Positions 40,223-52,856 of a DNA stretch of 64,000 nt are shown here, piece by piece. The stretch's first letter is position 1; each line of letters begins with the position of its first letter. The stretch covers positions 930,001 through 994,000 of the forward strand of contig NZ_LR026975.1 in the NCBI RefSeq assembly GCF_900603025.1. The letters are read 5' to 3'. The position numbers were made by a program, and so were the translations under genes. This stretch comes from Mycolicibacterium hassiacum DSM 44199. GTDB taxonomy: Bacteria; Actinomycetota; Actinomycetes; Mycobacteriales; Mycobacteriaceae. The notes beneath the pieces were generated by a model. It worked only from the letters and a program-made list of their open reading frames with translations. It was not told the DNA's origin and did no database searches.

Positions 40223-41251
40223 GTGCACCGATTGACCCCGCGCCTCGTGGCAGGTGTGGGAGTGGTGTTACTCCTTTTTGCTGGCGCAACACCGCCGGAG
40301 GCGTTCGCGGGGCCCAACCGGCACGGCTCCGACCGGGCGCACAGTTCCGATCGGGGACCCGGCTCCGAGCGGGGTTACGGGGGCAGTCGAGGTTCGGGTC
40401 AGCACCGCGGTGCCGGCGCGGACAGGCACGATGCCCGAAAGAGCCAACGGACGCCGGGGAAGGTCCACCGCGTACCACCGCACCGCACCGAACCCGGCGC
40501 CACCAAGCCGCACCGGCATCGGAAGCGACCGATCGGCGACCACCCGGCGCCGGCGCCCGGCGACCCCGACCCCTGCGACGGCACTCGGCCGGACCCCGGC
40601 ACCGACCCGGATCCCGGCACCGACCCCGACCCCGGCACCGGCCCCGACCCCGGTGCCGGCCCCGAGCCGGGCGTCCCGGCGCCCCGGCAGCAGCGCAGCG
40701 GCGGCGGGTCCGGACTGGCCGCGGTGATGCCGAGATCGTTCGAGCCGCCGCCGGTCGTCGTCGGCAACAGTCGTCAGCCGGGCGGGCCGAAGCCGGCTTC
40801 GCCGCAGCCATTGTCGGAAGCGGTTCCGCCGGTGCTCGTTCCGCCGCCGGTGCTCGCTCCGCCGCCGGTGACCGGTCCGCCGGCGGTGGCCGTTCCGCCG
40901 GCGGTGGCCGGCCCGTCCGCGCCGCCGGAGCAGGCGCCACCCTCGGCGCAGGGCCCGTCCGGTCCGCCCGCGCAGACTCCGCCGCAGCCGCCGTCGCTGC
41001 ACACACCGGCGTCGTCGCCGAACCTGCGGGAACGATTCGCCCCCTCGCCCCCGTCACCGTCCGTTCAGCTGACCGCGGTCGACTGGGAGCAGGCACTGTG
41101 GGGGCTGGCAGGGTTGCTGCTGATGCCCGTGATCGGGGTCGTCCTCGGGTACCGCCAGGCGCGCGGCGCTGGCCGCCGAGAAGCGGTTAACCCGTCCGTA
41201 GCTCCTTGCGCAGGATCTTGCCCGACGCGGACTTGGGTATCGCGTCGATGA
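40223..41251 (+). CDS. Exported Pro-rich repeat protein with C-terminal membrane anchor
   Basis: A 342-residue low-complexity protein starting at GTG 40223 behind AGGAGA. A signal peptide (VAGVGVVLLLFAGATPPEAFA) leads to a His/Arg/Gly-rich segment, then PDPGT hexapeptide repeats (about residues 120-150) and a second Pro/Val repeat region (VPPPVLAPPPVTGPPAV) to about residue 265. A final membrane helix (LWGLAGLLLMPVIGVVLGY) ends it. It probably spans the periplasm or cell wall. The last 65 bp overlap the convergent fadD gene, so the C-terminal tail is read through another gene. No homologue is recognised. Confidence 0.7.
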   Translation: MHRLTPRLVAGVGVVLLLFAGATPPEAFAGPNRHGSDRAHSSDRGPGSERGYGGSRGSGQHRGAGADRHDARKSQRTPGKVHRVPPHRTEPGATKPHRHRKRPIGDHPAPAPGDPDPCDGTRPDPGTDPDPGTDPDPGTGPDPGAGPEPGVPAPRQQRSGGGSGLAAVMPRSFEPPPVVVGNSRQPGGPKPASPQPLSEAVPPVLVPPPVLAPPPVTGPPAVAVPPAVAGPSAPPEQAPPSAQGPSGPPAQTPPQPPSLHTPASSPNLRERFAPSPPSPSVQLTAVDWEQALWGLAGLLLMPVIGVVLGYRQARGAGRREAVNPSVAPCAGSCPTRTWVSRR

Positions 41252-42803
41252 ACTCCACCTGCCTGACCTTCTTGTACGGCGCGACCTGGTCGGCGACGAA
41301 CGCCATCACCTCGTCGGCGGTGAGGCGGGCGCCCGTCTCACCCGGCTGGCGCACCACGAACGCCTTGGGCACCTCCTCACCGTCGGCGTCGGGCACCCCG
41401 ACCACCGCGGCGTCGGCGATCGCCGGATGGCTCAGCAGCACCGCCTCCAGCTCCGCCGGCGGCACCTGATAACCCTTGTACTTGATCAGCTCCTTGAGCC
41501 GGTCGACGATGTAGACGCAGCCGTGCGCGTCCACCCGGGCCAGATCGCCGGTGTGCAGCCAGCCGTCCTCGTCGATGGTCTCCCGGGTGGCCTCTTCGTT
41601 GTTCAGGTACCCCGCCATCACGTTGGGGCCCTTGAACCACAGCTCTCCGGTTGCGCTGAGACCCTCTGTCGGAACGTCGATCTCGGCTCCGGTCTGCGGG
41701 TCGACGAGCTTCGAGATCCCGTTGGACACCGTCCAGCCGACCGAGCTCAGCGGTGCGGTGATCTTCATGTCGTGCGCACCCGCGTCGAACGGGGTGATGT
41801 GGCTGACCGGGCTGAGCTCGCTCATCCCGTAGCCCTGAACCACCCGGCAGCCCAGGCGATCCGCCACCGCATGCCCCAGATCGGCGTCCAGCGGAGCAGC
41901 GCCCGACATCACCACTTTCAGCGAGGACAGGTCGAATTCGTCGACCAGTGGGTGCTTGGCCAGCGCCACCGCGATTGGCGGTGCGATGAACGCGATTGTG
42001 CAGCGGTGGTTCTGGATGTTGGCCAGGAACTCGCCCAGGTCGAACGCCGGCATGATGACCAGCCGCGCCCGCGCGTGCAGAGCGGCGTTGAGCAGCACCG
42101 TCATTCCGTAGATGTGGAAGAACGGCAGCACCGCCAGCACGACGTCGTCGGGCGTCATCCCGTGCAGCGGGCGGATCTGCGCGACGTTGGCCACCAGGTT
42201 GCGGTGGGTCAGCATCACGCCTTTCGGATTGCCCGTGGTACCCGAACTGTAGGGCAGCGCGGCCAGGTGCGACGACGGCGCGAAACTCACCTGCGGCACC
42301 GGATGGCCCGGCGCCATCAGATCATCGGCGTTGGGGTTGCCGCCGGCCTGCTCACCCTCGCCGTCGAGCACCACCAGGTCCCGGTCGGCCAGACCGACCG
42401 CCGCGGCGGCCGCACGGGCCTGCGGTGCCAGCGCCGAGACCGTCACCAGCATGCGGGCCCGGGAGTCGGCCAGCTGTTTGGCGATCTCCTTGGCGGTGAA
42501 CAGCGCGTTGATCGTGGTCGCCGTCGCCCCGGCGCGCAGAATCCCGTGGAACGCGACCGCGAAACCGGAGCTGTTCGGCGACAACAGCCCGACGACATCA
42601 CCCACCCCGATGCCGCGCCCGGCCAGCGCGCCGGCGAACGCGTCGATGCGGCCGATCATCTCGCGGTAGCTGGTCTCGCGGCCGGACTTGGCGTCGATCA
42701 ACGCGATCCGGTCGAGCTCGGCGTCGGTGATTCCGCCGAACAGGAACTCGTAGACGCTGGTGGACGGGATCTCGACCTCGGGAAAGGGGCTGGCGAAGCT
42801 CAT
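41187..42803 (-). CDS. 4-coumarate:CoA ligase-like acyl-CoA synthetase (FadD)
   Basis: A 538-residue ANL-superfamily enzyme that adenylates a carboxylic acid and forms its CoA thioester. Motifs: PYSSGTTGNPKGVMLTHRN (A3 P-loop), VVQGYGMSE (A5), WLHTGDLARVD (A7), DRLKELIKYKGYQVPPAELE (A8), and the A10 Lys in PKSASGKILRK. This is closest in style to 4CL-type enzymes; the acid is not deducible. The C-terminal coding region overlaps the convergent Pro-rich protein gene by 65 bp. The YjbR-like gene lies 31 bp upstream. Confidence 0.93.
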   Translation of the reverse strand: MSFASPFPEVEIPSTSVYEFLFGGITDAELDRIALIDAKSGRETSYREMIGRIDAFAGALAGRGIGVGDVVGLLSPNSSGFAVAFHGILRAGATATTINALFTAKEIAKQLADSRARMLVTVSALAPQARAAAAAVGLADRDLVVLDGEGEQAGGNPNADDLMAPGHPVPQVSFAPSSHLAALPYSSGTTGNPKGVMLTHRNLVANVAQIRPLHGMTPDDVVLAVLPFFHIYGMTVLLNAALHARARLVIMPAFDLGEFLANIQNHRCTIAFIAPPIAVALAKHPLVDEFDLSSLKVVMSGAAPLDADLGHAVADRLGCRVVQGYGMSELSPVSHITPFDAGAHDMKITAPLSSVGWTVSNGISKLVDPQTGAEIDVPTEGLSATGELWFKGPNVMAGYLNNEEATRETIDEDGWLHTGDLARVDAHGCVYIVDRLKELIKYKGYQVPPAELEAVLLSHPAIADAAVVGVPDADGEEVPKAFVVRQPGETGARLTADEVMAFVADQVAPYKKVRQVEFIDAIPKSASGKILRKELRTG

Positions 42804-42834
42804 GGCCCGATCGAACAGCCCGCCGGTGTCGTGG

Positions 42835-43248
42835 TCAAGCTCCGGCGGCCTCGTCGAGCCGACGGATCAGCTTCTTGGGCGCGACCAGGCGGTACGATGC
42901 GTCGATCAGCTCGGTGACCTCGTCCCAGTCCACATCCGGGCCGGCGGTCAGATCCAGCCCCAGCCAGCCGAACGGCCCCGGATAGGCGGGAAAGTAGAAA
43001 CGGCTGTCCTGTTCGAGGGCCCGGCGATCGCTCTCCTCGACCTTGACCAGCACCGAGTGCGGGAACTGCCGGTGCTCGCGGGAATCGGCGACCTTGGCGC
43101 TGCCGCCGTAGATCGCGAACATCTTCGACGCACAGAACACCGGCCGGCCCCACGACACCTTCTCGAAGGCGCCCGGAAAGCCGAGCGCGATCCCGCGCAC
43201 CTCGGCGAGCCCGAAGTCGTCGTCGCTGAACATGACCGGGTGCGGCAT
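42835..43248 (-). CDS. MmcQ/YjbR-family DNA-binding-fold protein
   Basis: A 137-residue protein with the CyaY-like MmcQ/YjbR fold: an N-terminal helix (DFGLAEVRGIALGFPGAFEKVSWGRPVF), central strands (FAIYGGSAKV, HSVLVKVEES), PGPFGWLGLDL and a C-terminal helix WDEVTELIDASYRLVAPKKL. Members were named after a mitomycin-resistance locus protein, but their function is mostly unknown. It is upstream of fadD, probably co-transcribed, and divergent from ligA. Confidence 0.85.
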   Translation of the reverse strand: MPHPVMFSDDDFGLAEVRGIALGFPGAFEKVSWGRPVFCASKMFAIYGGSAKVADSREHRQFPHSVLVKVEESDRRALEQDSRFYFPAYPGPFGWLGLDLTAGPDVDWDEVTELIDASYRLVAPKKLIRRLDEAAGA

Positions 43249-43320
43249 GCGCCCAGCCTAGGTGTTGTGACCCGGGCCGGGCGGCGAACCTGCGGCGGCG
43301 CTGTCGTCGCCCTGGATTAG

Positions 43321-45432
<2,112 letters not shown>

Positions 45433-45529
45433 CCGCGCCGCCCCCCGATCGTCGTTTGCGTCGCGGCCGGCGGGGGCACCCTCGTGACGAAGCTCGCAGC
45501 GGCGAGCACGCGAACGGAGGAGTGCCCCG

Positions 45530-45784
45530 ATGGCGATCTGCGACACCTGCGGTAACGACTACGACAAGGCCTTCACGGTGAGCTGGCCGGACGGCCGGTC
45601 CGCGACCTTCGACAGCATCGAATGCGCGGCCGTGCAACTGGCGCCGCACTGCGCGCACTGCGACTGCCGAATTCTCGGACACGGCGTCGAGACGCCGGAC
45701 GCGATCTACTGCTGTGCCCACTGCGCCCGCAAACACAGCAACGCCGACGTCAACGACCGCTTCCCGGTGCCGGCCGGCGGCTGA
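45530..45784 (+). CDS. Small Cys-rich putative metal-binding protein
   Basis: An 84-residue protein with four Cys pairs or knuckles: ICDTCGNDY, SIECAAVQL, HCAHCDCRILGHG and YCCAHCARKH, with adjacent His. This is a treble-clef or metallothionein-like zinc site. Similar small mycobacterial proteins are annotated only as hypothetical or metallothionein-like. GGAGG precedes ATG 45530. It follows ligA by 97 bp. Confidence 0.75.
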   Translation: MAICDTCGNDYDKAFTVSWPDGRSATFDSIECAAVQLAPHCAHCDCRILGHGVETPDAIYCCAHCARKHSNADVNDRFPVPAGG

Positions 45785-46095
45785 TTCCTAGCGATCGGCG
45801 CGAAAACCGTTGTCCTGCTGAGCGTGTGCCGATCGGTGCGGCGGGTCGGCGCAGCGCATCTGCGAAATCCCAAACGGGACGGCGGACCGGCGATCATCGA
45901 ATCCGAACCTGTTGGCGCGGCTAGGTTTCCGACGCGTCGATCTGGGATTGCGCTTCGACACGCCATTTTCCGCTCAGTGCGACCTCGATCACGCGCGGGC
46001 ATACCCCATTGCGGGTCGGCGTTCAGAATCGAAATCCGAAGTCCGCCACCGTGATACGTCTCGCGCCGCCGACGATCCCGGGGCAGCGGAAAAGG
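45785..46095. other. Intergenic stretch without recognised gene
   Basis: The 311 bp between the Cys-rich protein and the convergent ACT protein gene are lower in GC than their surroundings. Short reading frames here lack ribosome-binding sites and codon bias. CGATCGGC (45792-45799) and its complement (45828-45835) could form a loose hairpin. I see nothing else of substance. Confidence 0.5.
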
Positions 46096-46755
46096 CTACC
46101 GCAGGATCGTGGCCACAATCCCCGCCAGATAACCCAGGCGCGCCACCTCCGACGGGCGGAAACCGGGCCCGCCGGGGCGGCCCAGCACGACGGCGACATT
46201 CGGATCGCCCAGCGGTGCGGCGGCCAATGTGGTGTCCATCTCACGCCAGAGCTCGGGCACCCAGTCGGCGGTGCCGTCCAGCGCGGTGGCGCGCTCCAGC
46301 GGCAGCCAGGGCAATTCGGCGGCCCGGGTCTCGGGCGCACCCTGGCTCCCGGCAATGCGTTCCGGGCCGGATTCGCCCCGCCGCACCACCGTGCACCAGC
46401 CCACCCGCAGCACCCGCGGCGCCTCGTCGACAAGAACCTGCAGCTTGTCGGCGCGGGTGGGCGCGGCGGCGATGTGATCGATCAACTCCAGCTCGCGGTG
46501 TGCTTCCAGCAGACCCGTGTGCGGGCGGATGGTGTCGACGTACACGCCGTTGAGCTTCTCCGCGGCGGTGATCAGCATGTCGGGCATCGAACCGGCCGGC
46601 AGCTCGACGACCAGGTCGTCGATCGCATATCCGGGACCGCGCTCGACCACGTCGAGCGACAGGATGTCGGCCCCGACCGACCCGAGCGCTACGGCCAGCG
46701 CGCCGAGACTGCCTGGTCGATCCTCCAACTGGACCCGGAGCAAGTAGGTAGGCAC
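46096..46755 (-). CDS. ACT-domain protein (Rv3013-like)
   Basis: A 219-residue protein starting at GTG 46755. An N-terminal ACT domain (YLLRVQLEDRPGSLGALAVALGSVGADILSLDVVERG) should bind an amino acid. The C-terminal half (residues 95-219) looks like a GAF-like or unassigned domain and has no catalytic motif. It is divergent from gatC, 70 bp apart, as Rv3013 is from gatC in M. tuberculosis. A regulatory role is inferred from the ACT domain. Confidence 0.85.
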   Translation of the reverse strand: MPTYLLRVQLEDRPGSLGALAVALGSVGADILSLDVVERGPGYAIDDLVVELPAGSMPDMLITAAEKLNGVYVDTIRPHTGLLEAHRELELIDHIAAAPTRADKLQVLVDEAPRVLRVGWCTVVRRGESGPERIAGSQGAPETRAAELPWLPLERATALDGTADWVPELWREMDTTLAAAPLGDPNVAVVLGRPGGPGFRPSEVARLGYLAGIVATILR

Positions 46756-46825
46756 GCGCAACACTGTCGCACAGCGGTCGAGGCTGGGCACTCCCGTGTG
46801 GAGGAGATGACTAGGCTTTGGGGTC

Positions 46826-47125
46826 GTGTCGCAGATCTCTCGAGACGAGGTGGCCCACTTGGCGCGCCTGGCTCGGCTGGCGCTCACCGATGACGAGCTG
46901 GACCATTACGCGAGCCAGCTGGACGCCATCCTGAGCCACATCAGCCGGATCCAGGCGGTGAACGTCGAGGGCGTCGAGCCCACCGGCAACCCGCTCAAAG
47001 ACGTCAACGTGTTGCGTCCCGACGTCGTCGAGCCCAGCCTGTCGCAGCAGGACGCGCTCGCGCAGGCCCCCCGGGCCGAGGACGGACGGTTCGCCGTGCC
47101 GCGCATCCTGGGAGAGCCTGAATGA
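46826..47125 (+). CDS. gatC: Asp/Glu-tRNA amidotransferase subunit C
   Basis: A 99-residue GatC, starting [35 protein letters not shown] and ending with the [12 protein letters not shown]...[12 protein letters not shown] tail that wraps GatA. It stabilises the GatCAB complex that turns Glu-tRNA(Gln) and Asp-tRNA(Asn) into the amidated forms. GTG start; its stop overlaps gatA as ATGA. Confidence 0.95.
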   Translation: MSQISRDEVAHLARLARLALTDDELDHYASQLDAILSHISRIQAVNVEGVEPTGNPLKDVNVLRPDVVEPSLSQQDALAQAPRAEDGRFAVPRILGEPE

Positions 47126-48609
47126 CCGACACCGACCTGATCCGGCTGGACGCCGCGACGCTGGCCGCCAAGATCGCGGCCAAGGAGATCTCGTCCACCG
47201 AGCTCACCCGCGCGTGCCTGGAGCAGATCGCCGCGACCGACGACCGCTACCACGCGTTCCTGCACGTCGCCGAGGAGCAGGCGCTGGCCGCCGCCGCCGG
47301 GGTGGACGCGGCGGTGGCCGCCGGTGATGCGCTGCCGTCGCCGCTGGCGGGGGTGCCGCTCGCACTCAAGGACGTGTTCACCACCACCGACATGCCCACC
47401 ACCTGCGGGTCGAAGATCCTCGAGGGCTGGATGTCGCCCTACGACGCGACGGTCACGGTGCGGCTGCGCGCGGCCGGCATCCCGATCCTGGGCAAGACCA
47501 ACATGGACGAGTTCGCGATGGGTTCGTCCACCGAGAACTCCGCCTACGGCCCCACCCGCAACCCGTGGGACGTCGAGCGGGTGCCCGGTGGTTCCGGCGG
47601 TGGCAGCGCGGCGGCGCTGGCGGCGTTTCAGGCGCCGCTGGCCATCGGCACCGACACCGGCGGCTCGATCCGCCAGCCGGCCGCGCTGACCGCGACCGTC
47701 GGTGTGAAGCCCACCTACGGCACGGTGTCGCGCTACGGCCTGGTGGCCTGCGCGTCGTCGCTGGACCAGGGCGGCCCGTGTGCGCGCACGGTGCTCGACA
47801 CTGCGCTGCTGCACGCGGTGATCGCCGGCCACGACCCGAAGGACTCCACTTCGGTGACCGCCCCGGTGCCGGACGTGGTGGCGGCCGCGAAGGCCGGTGC
47901 CTCCGGTGACCTGCGGGGGGTGCGGGTCGGCGTGGTCAAGCAGCTGCGCGGGGAGGGGTATCAGCCCGGGGTGCTGCAGTCGTTCAGCGCGGCGGTCGAC
48001 AAGCTCACCGAACTGGGGGCCGAGATCAGCGAGGTGGATTGCCCGCACCTGGACTACGCGCTGCCGGCGTACTACCTGATCCTGCCCTCGGAGGTGTCGA
48101 GCAACCTGGCCCGCTTCGACGCGATGCGCTACGGGCTGCGGGTGGGCGACGACGGCACCCGCAGCGCCGAGGAGGTGATGGCGATGACCCGTGCGGCCGG
48201 CTTCGGGCCGGAGGTCAAGCGCCGCATCATGATCGGCACCTACGCGCTGTCGGCCGGGTACTACGACGCGTACTACAACCAGGCGCAGAAGGTGCGCACG
48301 CTGATCGCCCGCGACCTCGACCGAGCCTACGAACAGGTCGACGTGCTGATCTCGCCGACCACCCCGACCACCGCGTTCAAGCTGGGGGAGAAGGTCGACG
48401 ACCCGCTGGCGATGTACCTGTTCGACCTGTGCACGCTGCCGCTCAACCTGGCCGGGCACTGCGGGATGTCGGTGCCGAGCGGGCTGTCGCCGGACGACAA
48501 TCTGCCGGTCGGGCTGCAGATCATGGCACCGGCGCTGGCCGACGACCGGCTCTACCGGGTCGGCGCGGCCTACGAGGCCGCGCGCGGGCCGCTCCCGACG
48601 GCGCTGTAG
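47122..48609 (+). CDS. gatA: Asp/Glu-tRNA amidotransferase subunit A
   Basis: A 495-residue amidase-signature enzyme that releases ammonia from glutamine. The Ser-cisSer-Lys triad is visible: Lys in VPLALKDVF, cis-Ser and nucleophile Ser in [13 protein letters not shown] and [11 protein letters not shown]. It is coupled to gatC by a 4-bp overlap. Its last 40 bp overlap the convergent membrane protein gene. Confidence 0.97.
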   Translation: MTDTDLIRLDAATLAAKIAAKEISSTELTRACLEQIAATDDRYHAFLHVAEEQALAAAAGVDAAVAAGDALPSPLAGVPLALKDVFTTTDMPTTCGSKILEGWMSPYDATVTVRLRAAGIPILGKTNMDEFAMGSSTENSAYGPTRNPWDVERVPGGSGGGSAAALAAFQAPLAIGTDTGGSIRQPAALTATVGVKPTYGTVSRYGLVACASSLDQGGPCARTVLDTALLHAVIAGHDPKDSTSVTAPVPDVVAAAKAGASGDLRGVRVGVVKQLRGEGYQPGVLQSFSAAVDKLTELGAEISEVDCPHLDYALPAYYLILPSEVSSNLARFDAMRYGLRVGDDGTRSAEEVMAMTRAAGFGPEVKRRIMIGTYALSAGYYDAYYNQAQKVRTLIARDLDRAYEQVDVLISPTTPTTAFKLGEKVDDPLAMYLFDLCTLPLNLAGHCGMSVPSGLSPDDNLPVGLQIMAPALADDRLYRVGAAYEAARGPLPTAL

Positions 48610-49493
48610 CCGGTCCCGGCCGGCCGGGCGAGCAGCGCGGCGACGACGACGGCCACGGGGAGCAGCACTCCGCCCAGCCAGGCCAGCGCTGTCGGCGCGA
48701 GCGCGCCGCCGACCAGGTCGGCGGCCCCGATCCAGTCCGCCCAGATCCGCAGATCGTGGGCCGGAAGCAGGGTGGCGGGGGTCACCAGGCAGGCGCCGAT
48801 CAGCAGTGGCCAGCGGCCCCGGGGCGGGCGCAGCAGCATCGCGACCGCGCCGACGGCCAGCAGCACGGCGGCGGCGCCGGCGAGCACGATCGCCGCGATC
48901 GCGGTCGTCGCCAACAGATCGCCATAATGCCGCCAGTCGGAGAGATCCAGGTAGGTGATGAACCCGTTCCAGCCGGCCCAGTAGCGCACCATCGACACGA
49001 TCGCGCAGCCGGCGGTGACCAGGCCCAGCACCCCGGCGGCCGTCGTCACCGCCCGCGGCCGCGGAGCAGGCCCGGCCGCGTGGCCGGAACCGATAACCGG
49101 AGCCAGCGCGCAGGCGAGCACCGCGACGGCGACCAGCGCCAGATGCGCCCCGCGGGGCGGGGCGAAGATCCCGGAGTAGGCGTCCGACTCCGGCAGGGCC
49201 CGGATGGCGAGGGGTCCACCGATGCCGGCCACCAGCATCGCCACCCCGCCCGCGATCACCAGCCATCGGCCGACGGCGTGCCGCCGGTCCAGCAGCACCG
49301 CACCGGCGAACACGATCGCGGTCGCCGCCAGCAGCACTGCCGCGGTGCCCGCGGACCAGGCGGTCGACACCGCTGGTGTCTGCTCCCACAACACCCGCAC
49401 CTGGCCGGTCACGAACGCCGCCTCGAGTGCCGCCGTGAGCCCGAACGCGCTGCAGAGCAGCGCCAACACCGTGACCAGTTGCCCTGCGTGCAC
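48570..49493 (-). CDS. Integral membrane protein of unknown function
   Basis: A 307-residue protein with about eight predicted membrane helices (for example [41 protein letters not shown] and [13 protein letters not shown]). An external loop carries [22 protein letters not shown]. The C-terminus overlaps gatA by 40 bp. GTG 49493 is the start, 91 bp from the divergent pfkA. I recognise no transporter family. Confidence 0.75.
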   Translation of the reverse strand: MHAGQLVTVLALLCSAFGLTAALEAAFVTGQVRVLWEQTPAVSTAWSAGTAAVLLAATAIVFAGAVLLDRRHAVGRWLVIAGGVAMLVAGIGGPLAIRALPESDAYSGIFAPPRGAHLALVAVAVLACALAPVIGSGHAAGPAPRPRAVTTAAGVLGLVTAGCAIVSMVRYWAGWNGFITYLDLSDWRHYGDLLATTAIAAIVLAGAAAVLLAVGAVAMLLRPPRGRWPLLIGACLVTPATLLPAHDLRIWADWIGAADLVGGALAPTALAWLGGVLLPVAVVVAALLARPAGTGYSAVGSGPRAAS

Positions 49494-49583
49494 ATCGCCT
49501 CCGTTCGGCAGGTCTGTGATCCGACCCTAGCGGCGTCACCCGCGCGGTCGCGGCAGCAATGAGGAAGCAGGCAAGATGAACGC

Positions 49584-50615
49584 ATGCGTATCGGAGTGCT
49601 CACAGGTGGAGGCGACTGTCCCGGTCTGAACGCTGTGATCCGTGCGGTGGTACGCACCTGCGACGTCCGTTACGGCTCGGCAGTGGTGGGCTTTCAGGAC
49701 GGTTGGCGCGGCCTGTTGGAGAACCGGCGCATCCAGTTGCGCAACGACGCCCGCAACGATCGTCTGCTGGCCAAGGGCGGCACCATCCTCGGCACCGCGC
49801 GGGTGCACCCGGACAAGCTGCGGGCCGGGCTGGACCAGATCAAGCAGACCCTCGACGACAACGGCATCGACGTGCTGATTCCGATCGGGGGAGAGGGCAC
49901 GTTGACCGCCGCGCACTGGCTGGCCGAGGAAGGCGTGCCGGTGGTCGGGGTGCCCAAAACCATCGACAACGACATCGACTGCACCGACTTGACTTTCGGT
50001 CACGACACCGCGGTGGCGATCGCCAGTGAGGCGATCGACCGGCTGCACAGCACCGCCGAATCCCATCAGCGGGTGATGCTGGTCGAGGTGATGGGCCGGC
50101 ACGCCGGGTGGATCGCGCTCAACGCCGGGCTGGCGTCGGGGGCACATCTGATCCTGATTCCCGAGCAGCCGTTCGACGTCGAGGAGGTCTGCCGGCTGAT
50201 AAAGCAGCGGTTCGTCCGCGGCGACAGCCATTTCATCTGCGTGATCGCCGAGGGTGCCAAACCAGCCCCGGGGACGATGACGCTGCGCGAGGGCGGTATC
50301 GACGAGTTCGGTCACGAGCGGTTCACCGGGGTGGCCCAGCAGCTGGCCGTCGAGGTGGAGAAGCGCATCAACAAGGAGGTGCGGGTGACCGTGCTCGGCC
50401 ACGTGCAGCGCGGCGGCACCCCGACCGCGTTCGACCGCGTGCTGGCCACCCGGTTCGGGGTCAACGCCGCCGACGCCGCACACGCCGGCGAGTACGGCAT
50501 GATGGTCGCGCTGCGCGGCCAGGAGATCGTGCGGGTGCCGCTGGCCGACGCGGTGCGCCGGCTCAAGCTGGTGCCGCAGTCCCGTTACGACGACGCCGCG
50601 GAGTTCTTCGGCTGA
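49584..50615 (+). CDS. pfkA: 6-phosphofructokinase
   Basis: A 343-residue PfkA that phosphorylates fructose 6-phosphate. Motifs: [18 protein letters not shown] (nucleotide), PIGGEGTL (the Gly after GGE points to ATP rather than pyrophosphate), [12 protein letters not shown] with catalytic Asp, and [13 protein letters not shown]. It lies between gatA and gatB, as in M. tuberculosis. A hairpin lies after it. Confidence 0.96.
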   Translation: MRIGVLTGGGDCPGLNAVIRAVVRTCDVRYGSAVVGFQDGWRGLLENRRIQLRNDARNDRLLAKGGTILGTARVHPDKLRAGLDQIKQTLDDNGIDVLIPIGGEGTLTAAHWLAEEGVPVVGVPKTIDNDIDCTDLTFGHDTAVAIASEAIDRLHSTAESHQRVMLVEVMGRHAGWIALNAGLASGAHLILIPEQPFDVEEVCRLIKQRFVRGDSHFICVIAEGAKPAPGTMTLREGGIDEFGHERFTGVAQQLAVEVEKRINKEVRVTVLGHVQRGGTPTAFDRVLATRFGVNAADAAHAGEYGMMVALRGQEIVRVPLADAVRRLKLVPQSRYDDAAEFFG

Positions 50616-50621
50616 ACTTCC

Positions 50622-50689
50622 TCCGGCGAGCAGACGCGTACACCCCCTATTTCGCGCCGAACTGGGGGTTTTTGCGTCTGCTCGCCGGA
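50622..50689 (+). terminator. Large palindrome with T-run after pfkA
   Basis: A 16-bp perfect outer stem (TCCGGCGAGCAGACGC at 50622-50637 with 50674-50689) surrounds an inner stem ACCCCC/GGGGGT (50642-50647 with 50664-50669) followed by TTTTT. The inner part can act as terminator for pfkA. GAGCAGACGC palindromes of this kind recur between genes in mycobacteria. Confidence 0.6.
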
Positions 50690-50716
50690 AAAAGGGGACC
50701 CACTAGGATCGGGGTC

Positions 50717-52228
50717 ATGACTGCTGCGACCGCCGAACTGATGGACTACGACGACGTCGTCGCACGCTACGAGCCGGTGCTCGGCCTGGAAGTGCACGTC
50801 GAACTGTCCACCGCCACCAAGATGTTCTGCGGGTGTGCCAACCAGTTCGGCGCCGAGCCCAACACCCAGGTGTGCCCGGTGTGTCTGGGGCTGCCGGGCG
50901 CGCTGCCGGTGCTCAACAAGGCCGCGGTCGAGTCGGCGATCCGGATCGGCCTGGCGCTCAACTGCGAGATCGCACCCTGGTCGCGGTTCGCCCGGAAGAA
51001 CTACTTCTACCCGGACATGCCGAAGAACTACCAGATCTCGCAGTACGACGAGCCGATCGCGGTCAACGGTTATCTCGATGTTCCGCTGGACGACGGCAGC
51101 ACCTTCCGGGTGGGCATCGAGCGGGCCCACATGGAGGAGGACACCGGCAAGCTCACCCACCTCGGCAGCGCGACCGGGCGCATCGAGGGTGCGACCACCT
51201 CGCTGCTGGACTACAACCGCGCCGGCGTCCCGCTGATCGAGATCGTCACCAAGCCGATCGAGGGGGCCGGCGAACGGGCCCCCGAGATCGCCCGCGCCTA
51301 TGTCACCGCCCTGCGAGACCTGTTGCGCGGCTTGGGTGTTTCCGATGTCCGCATGGACCAGGGGTCGCTGCGCTGCGACGCCAACGTGTCGCTGAAGCCC
51401 AAGGGGCAGGCCGAGTTCGGCACCCGCACCGAGACCAAGAACGTCAACTCGCTGAAAAGCGTCGAGGTCGCGGTGCGCTACGAGATGCGCCGCCAGGCCG
51501 CGATCCTGGCCGCCGGCGGCACCATCACCCAGGAGACCCGGCACTTCCACGAGGACGGCTACACCTCGCCCGGGCGCAGCAAGGAGACCGCCGAGGACTA
51601 CCGCTATTTCCCCGAACCCGACCTGGAGCCGATCGCTCCCGACGCCGACTGGGTGGAGCAGCTGCGCCGGACCATTCCCGAGCTGCCGTGGGTGCGCCGC
51701 AAGCGCATGCAGGAGCAGTGGGGGGTCTCCGACGAGGTGATGCGAGACCTGGTCAACGCCGGTGCGGTCGAACTGGTCGCCGCGACCGTCGAGCACGGTG
51801 TGTCCAGCGAGGCGGCCCGGGCCTGGTGGGGAAGCTATCTGGTGCAGAAGGCCAACGAGGCCGGCGTCGAGCTCGACGCGCTGGCGATCACCCCGGCACA
51901 GGTGGCCGCGGTCATCAAGCTCGTCGACGAGGGCAAGCTGTCGAACAAGCTGGCCCGCCAGGTCATCGAGGGTGTGCTGGCCGGCGAGGGCGAGCCCGAA
52001 CAGGTGATGAAGGCCCGCGGACTCGAGGTGGTGCGGGACGACACCGCGCTCAAGGCCGCCGTCGACGAGGCGCTCGCCGCCAACCCCGACATCGTCGAGA
52101 AGATCAAGGGCGGCAAGGTGCAGGCCGCCGGTGCGATCGTGGGCGCGGTGATGAAGGCCACCAAGGGACAGGCCGACGCCGCGCGGGTGCGCGAACTGAT
52201 CCTGGAGGCCTGCGGCGTATCCGGCTAG
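50717..52228 (+). CDS. gatB: Asp/Glu-tRNA amidotransferase subunit B
   Basis: A 503-residue GatB, the tRNA-binding kinase-like subunit that activates the tRNA-bound acid. The catalytic cradle begins [14 protein letters not shown]; zinc ligands are in [10 protein letters not shown] and [25 protein letters not shown] follows. The C-terminal YqeY-like tail binds tRNA. Its stop overlaps the convergent TetR gene stop by three to four bases. Confidence 0.97.
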   Translation: MTAATAELMDYDDVVARYEPVLGLEVHVELSTATKMFCGCANQFGAEPNTQVCPVCLGLPGALPVLNKAAVESAIRIGLALNCEIAPWSRFARKNYFYPDMPKNYQISQYDEPIAVNGYLDVPLDDGSTFRVGIERAHMEEDTGKLTHLGSATGRIEGATTSLLDYNRAGVPLIEIVTKPIEGAGERAPEIARAYVTALRDLLRGLGVSDVRMDQGSLRCDANVSLKPKGQAEFGTRTETKNVNSLKSVEVAVRYEMRRQAAILAAGGTITQETRHFHEDGYTSPGRSKETAEDYRYFPEPDLEPIAPDADWVEQLRRTIPELPWVRRKRMQEQWGVSDEVMRDLVNAGAVELVAATVEHGVSSEAARAWWGSYLVQKANEAGVELDALAITPAQVAAVIKLVDEGKLSNKLARQVIEGVLAGEGEPEQVMKARGLEVVRDDTALKAAVDEALAANPDIVEKIKGGKVQAAGAIVGAVMKATKGQADAARVRELILEACGVSG

Positions 52229-52851
52229 TCGCGGTCCAGGCCGAGCGCCGTGCGGGCGAACGCCTCCAGCCGTTCCCGCGGATAGGTCTGCGGGTCGTTG
52301 ATCGCCAGCCGGCCCAGCATCTCGGCGAACGACAGCATGGTGTGGCCGAGCAGCGTGGCGTCGAGGTCGGCCAGGCGGTGATCCAGCGCGATGCCGGCCT
52401 TGGCCAGCTGTTCGGCCTGCTCGAGGATCGATGAGCGGGCCCGCCGCAGGTCGTCGCGGTACTCGCGGGGCGCGCTCTCGGGCAGCGTGAGGATCAGCCG
52501 CCAGCGGGTCGGGTCGGCCAGCACCACCTCCAGGAACGCCGAGATCGTCGCCGCGTAGGCGCCGCGCGGACCTCGCTCGGACAGATCGTCGGGCATCGCC
52601 CGGCGCACCTGCGCGATCCCGCGTTCGTGCTCGCGGCGCAGCAGCGCCGACACCAGCTCCTCGCGGCTGCGAAAAACGGTGTACACCACCGGTTTTCCCA
52701 CCCCGGCGGCTTCCGCGACGGCCTCGATGCTCAGCTCGTGCAGCGGCCGGTCGGCCAGCACCGTCAGCGCCGCGTCGAGCAGCTGCTCGCGGCGTTGCTC
52801 GGGCGGCAGGCGGGGCGCGTACTTGCGCCGGGGTCGGTCGGTGGCGGCCAC
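52225..52851 (-). CDS. TetR-family regulator
   Basis: A 208-residue TetR protein: HTH at about residues 15-60 ([47 protein letters not shown]) followed by a helical ligand-binding domain. It is divergent from the MpaB/DUF2236 gene, with a 16-bp inverted repeat between them, and so probably represses both genes. The effector is unknown. Confidence 0.9.
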   Translation of the reverse strand: MAATDRPRRKYAPRLPPEQRREQLLDAALTVLADRPLHELSIEAVAEAAGVGKPVVYTVFRSREELVSALLRREHERGIAQVRRAMPDDLSERGPRGAYAATISAFLEVVLADPTRWRLILTLPESAPREYRDDLRRARSSILEQAEQLAKAGIALDHRLADLDATLLGHTMLSFAEMLGRLAINDPQTYPRERLEAFARTALGLDRD

Positions 52852-52856
52852 AGGCC

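Noticed and set aside
40209..41096. Minus-strand Arg-rich frame opposite the Pro-rich gene
   Set aside because: It is the antisense of Pro/Gly repeats, while the plus strand has a ribosome-binding site, signal peptide and membrane anchor.
49584..50615. Pyrophosphate-dependent phosphofructokinase
   Set aside because: The GGEGTL motif has Gly at the position where pyrophosphate enzymes have Asp, so the ATP type is favoured.
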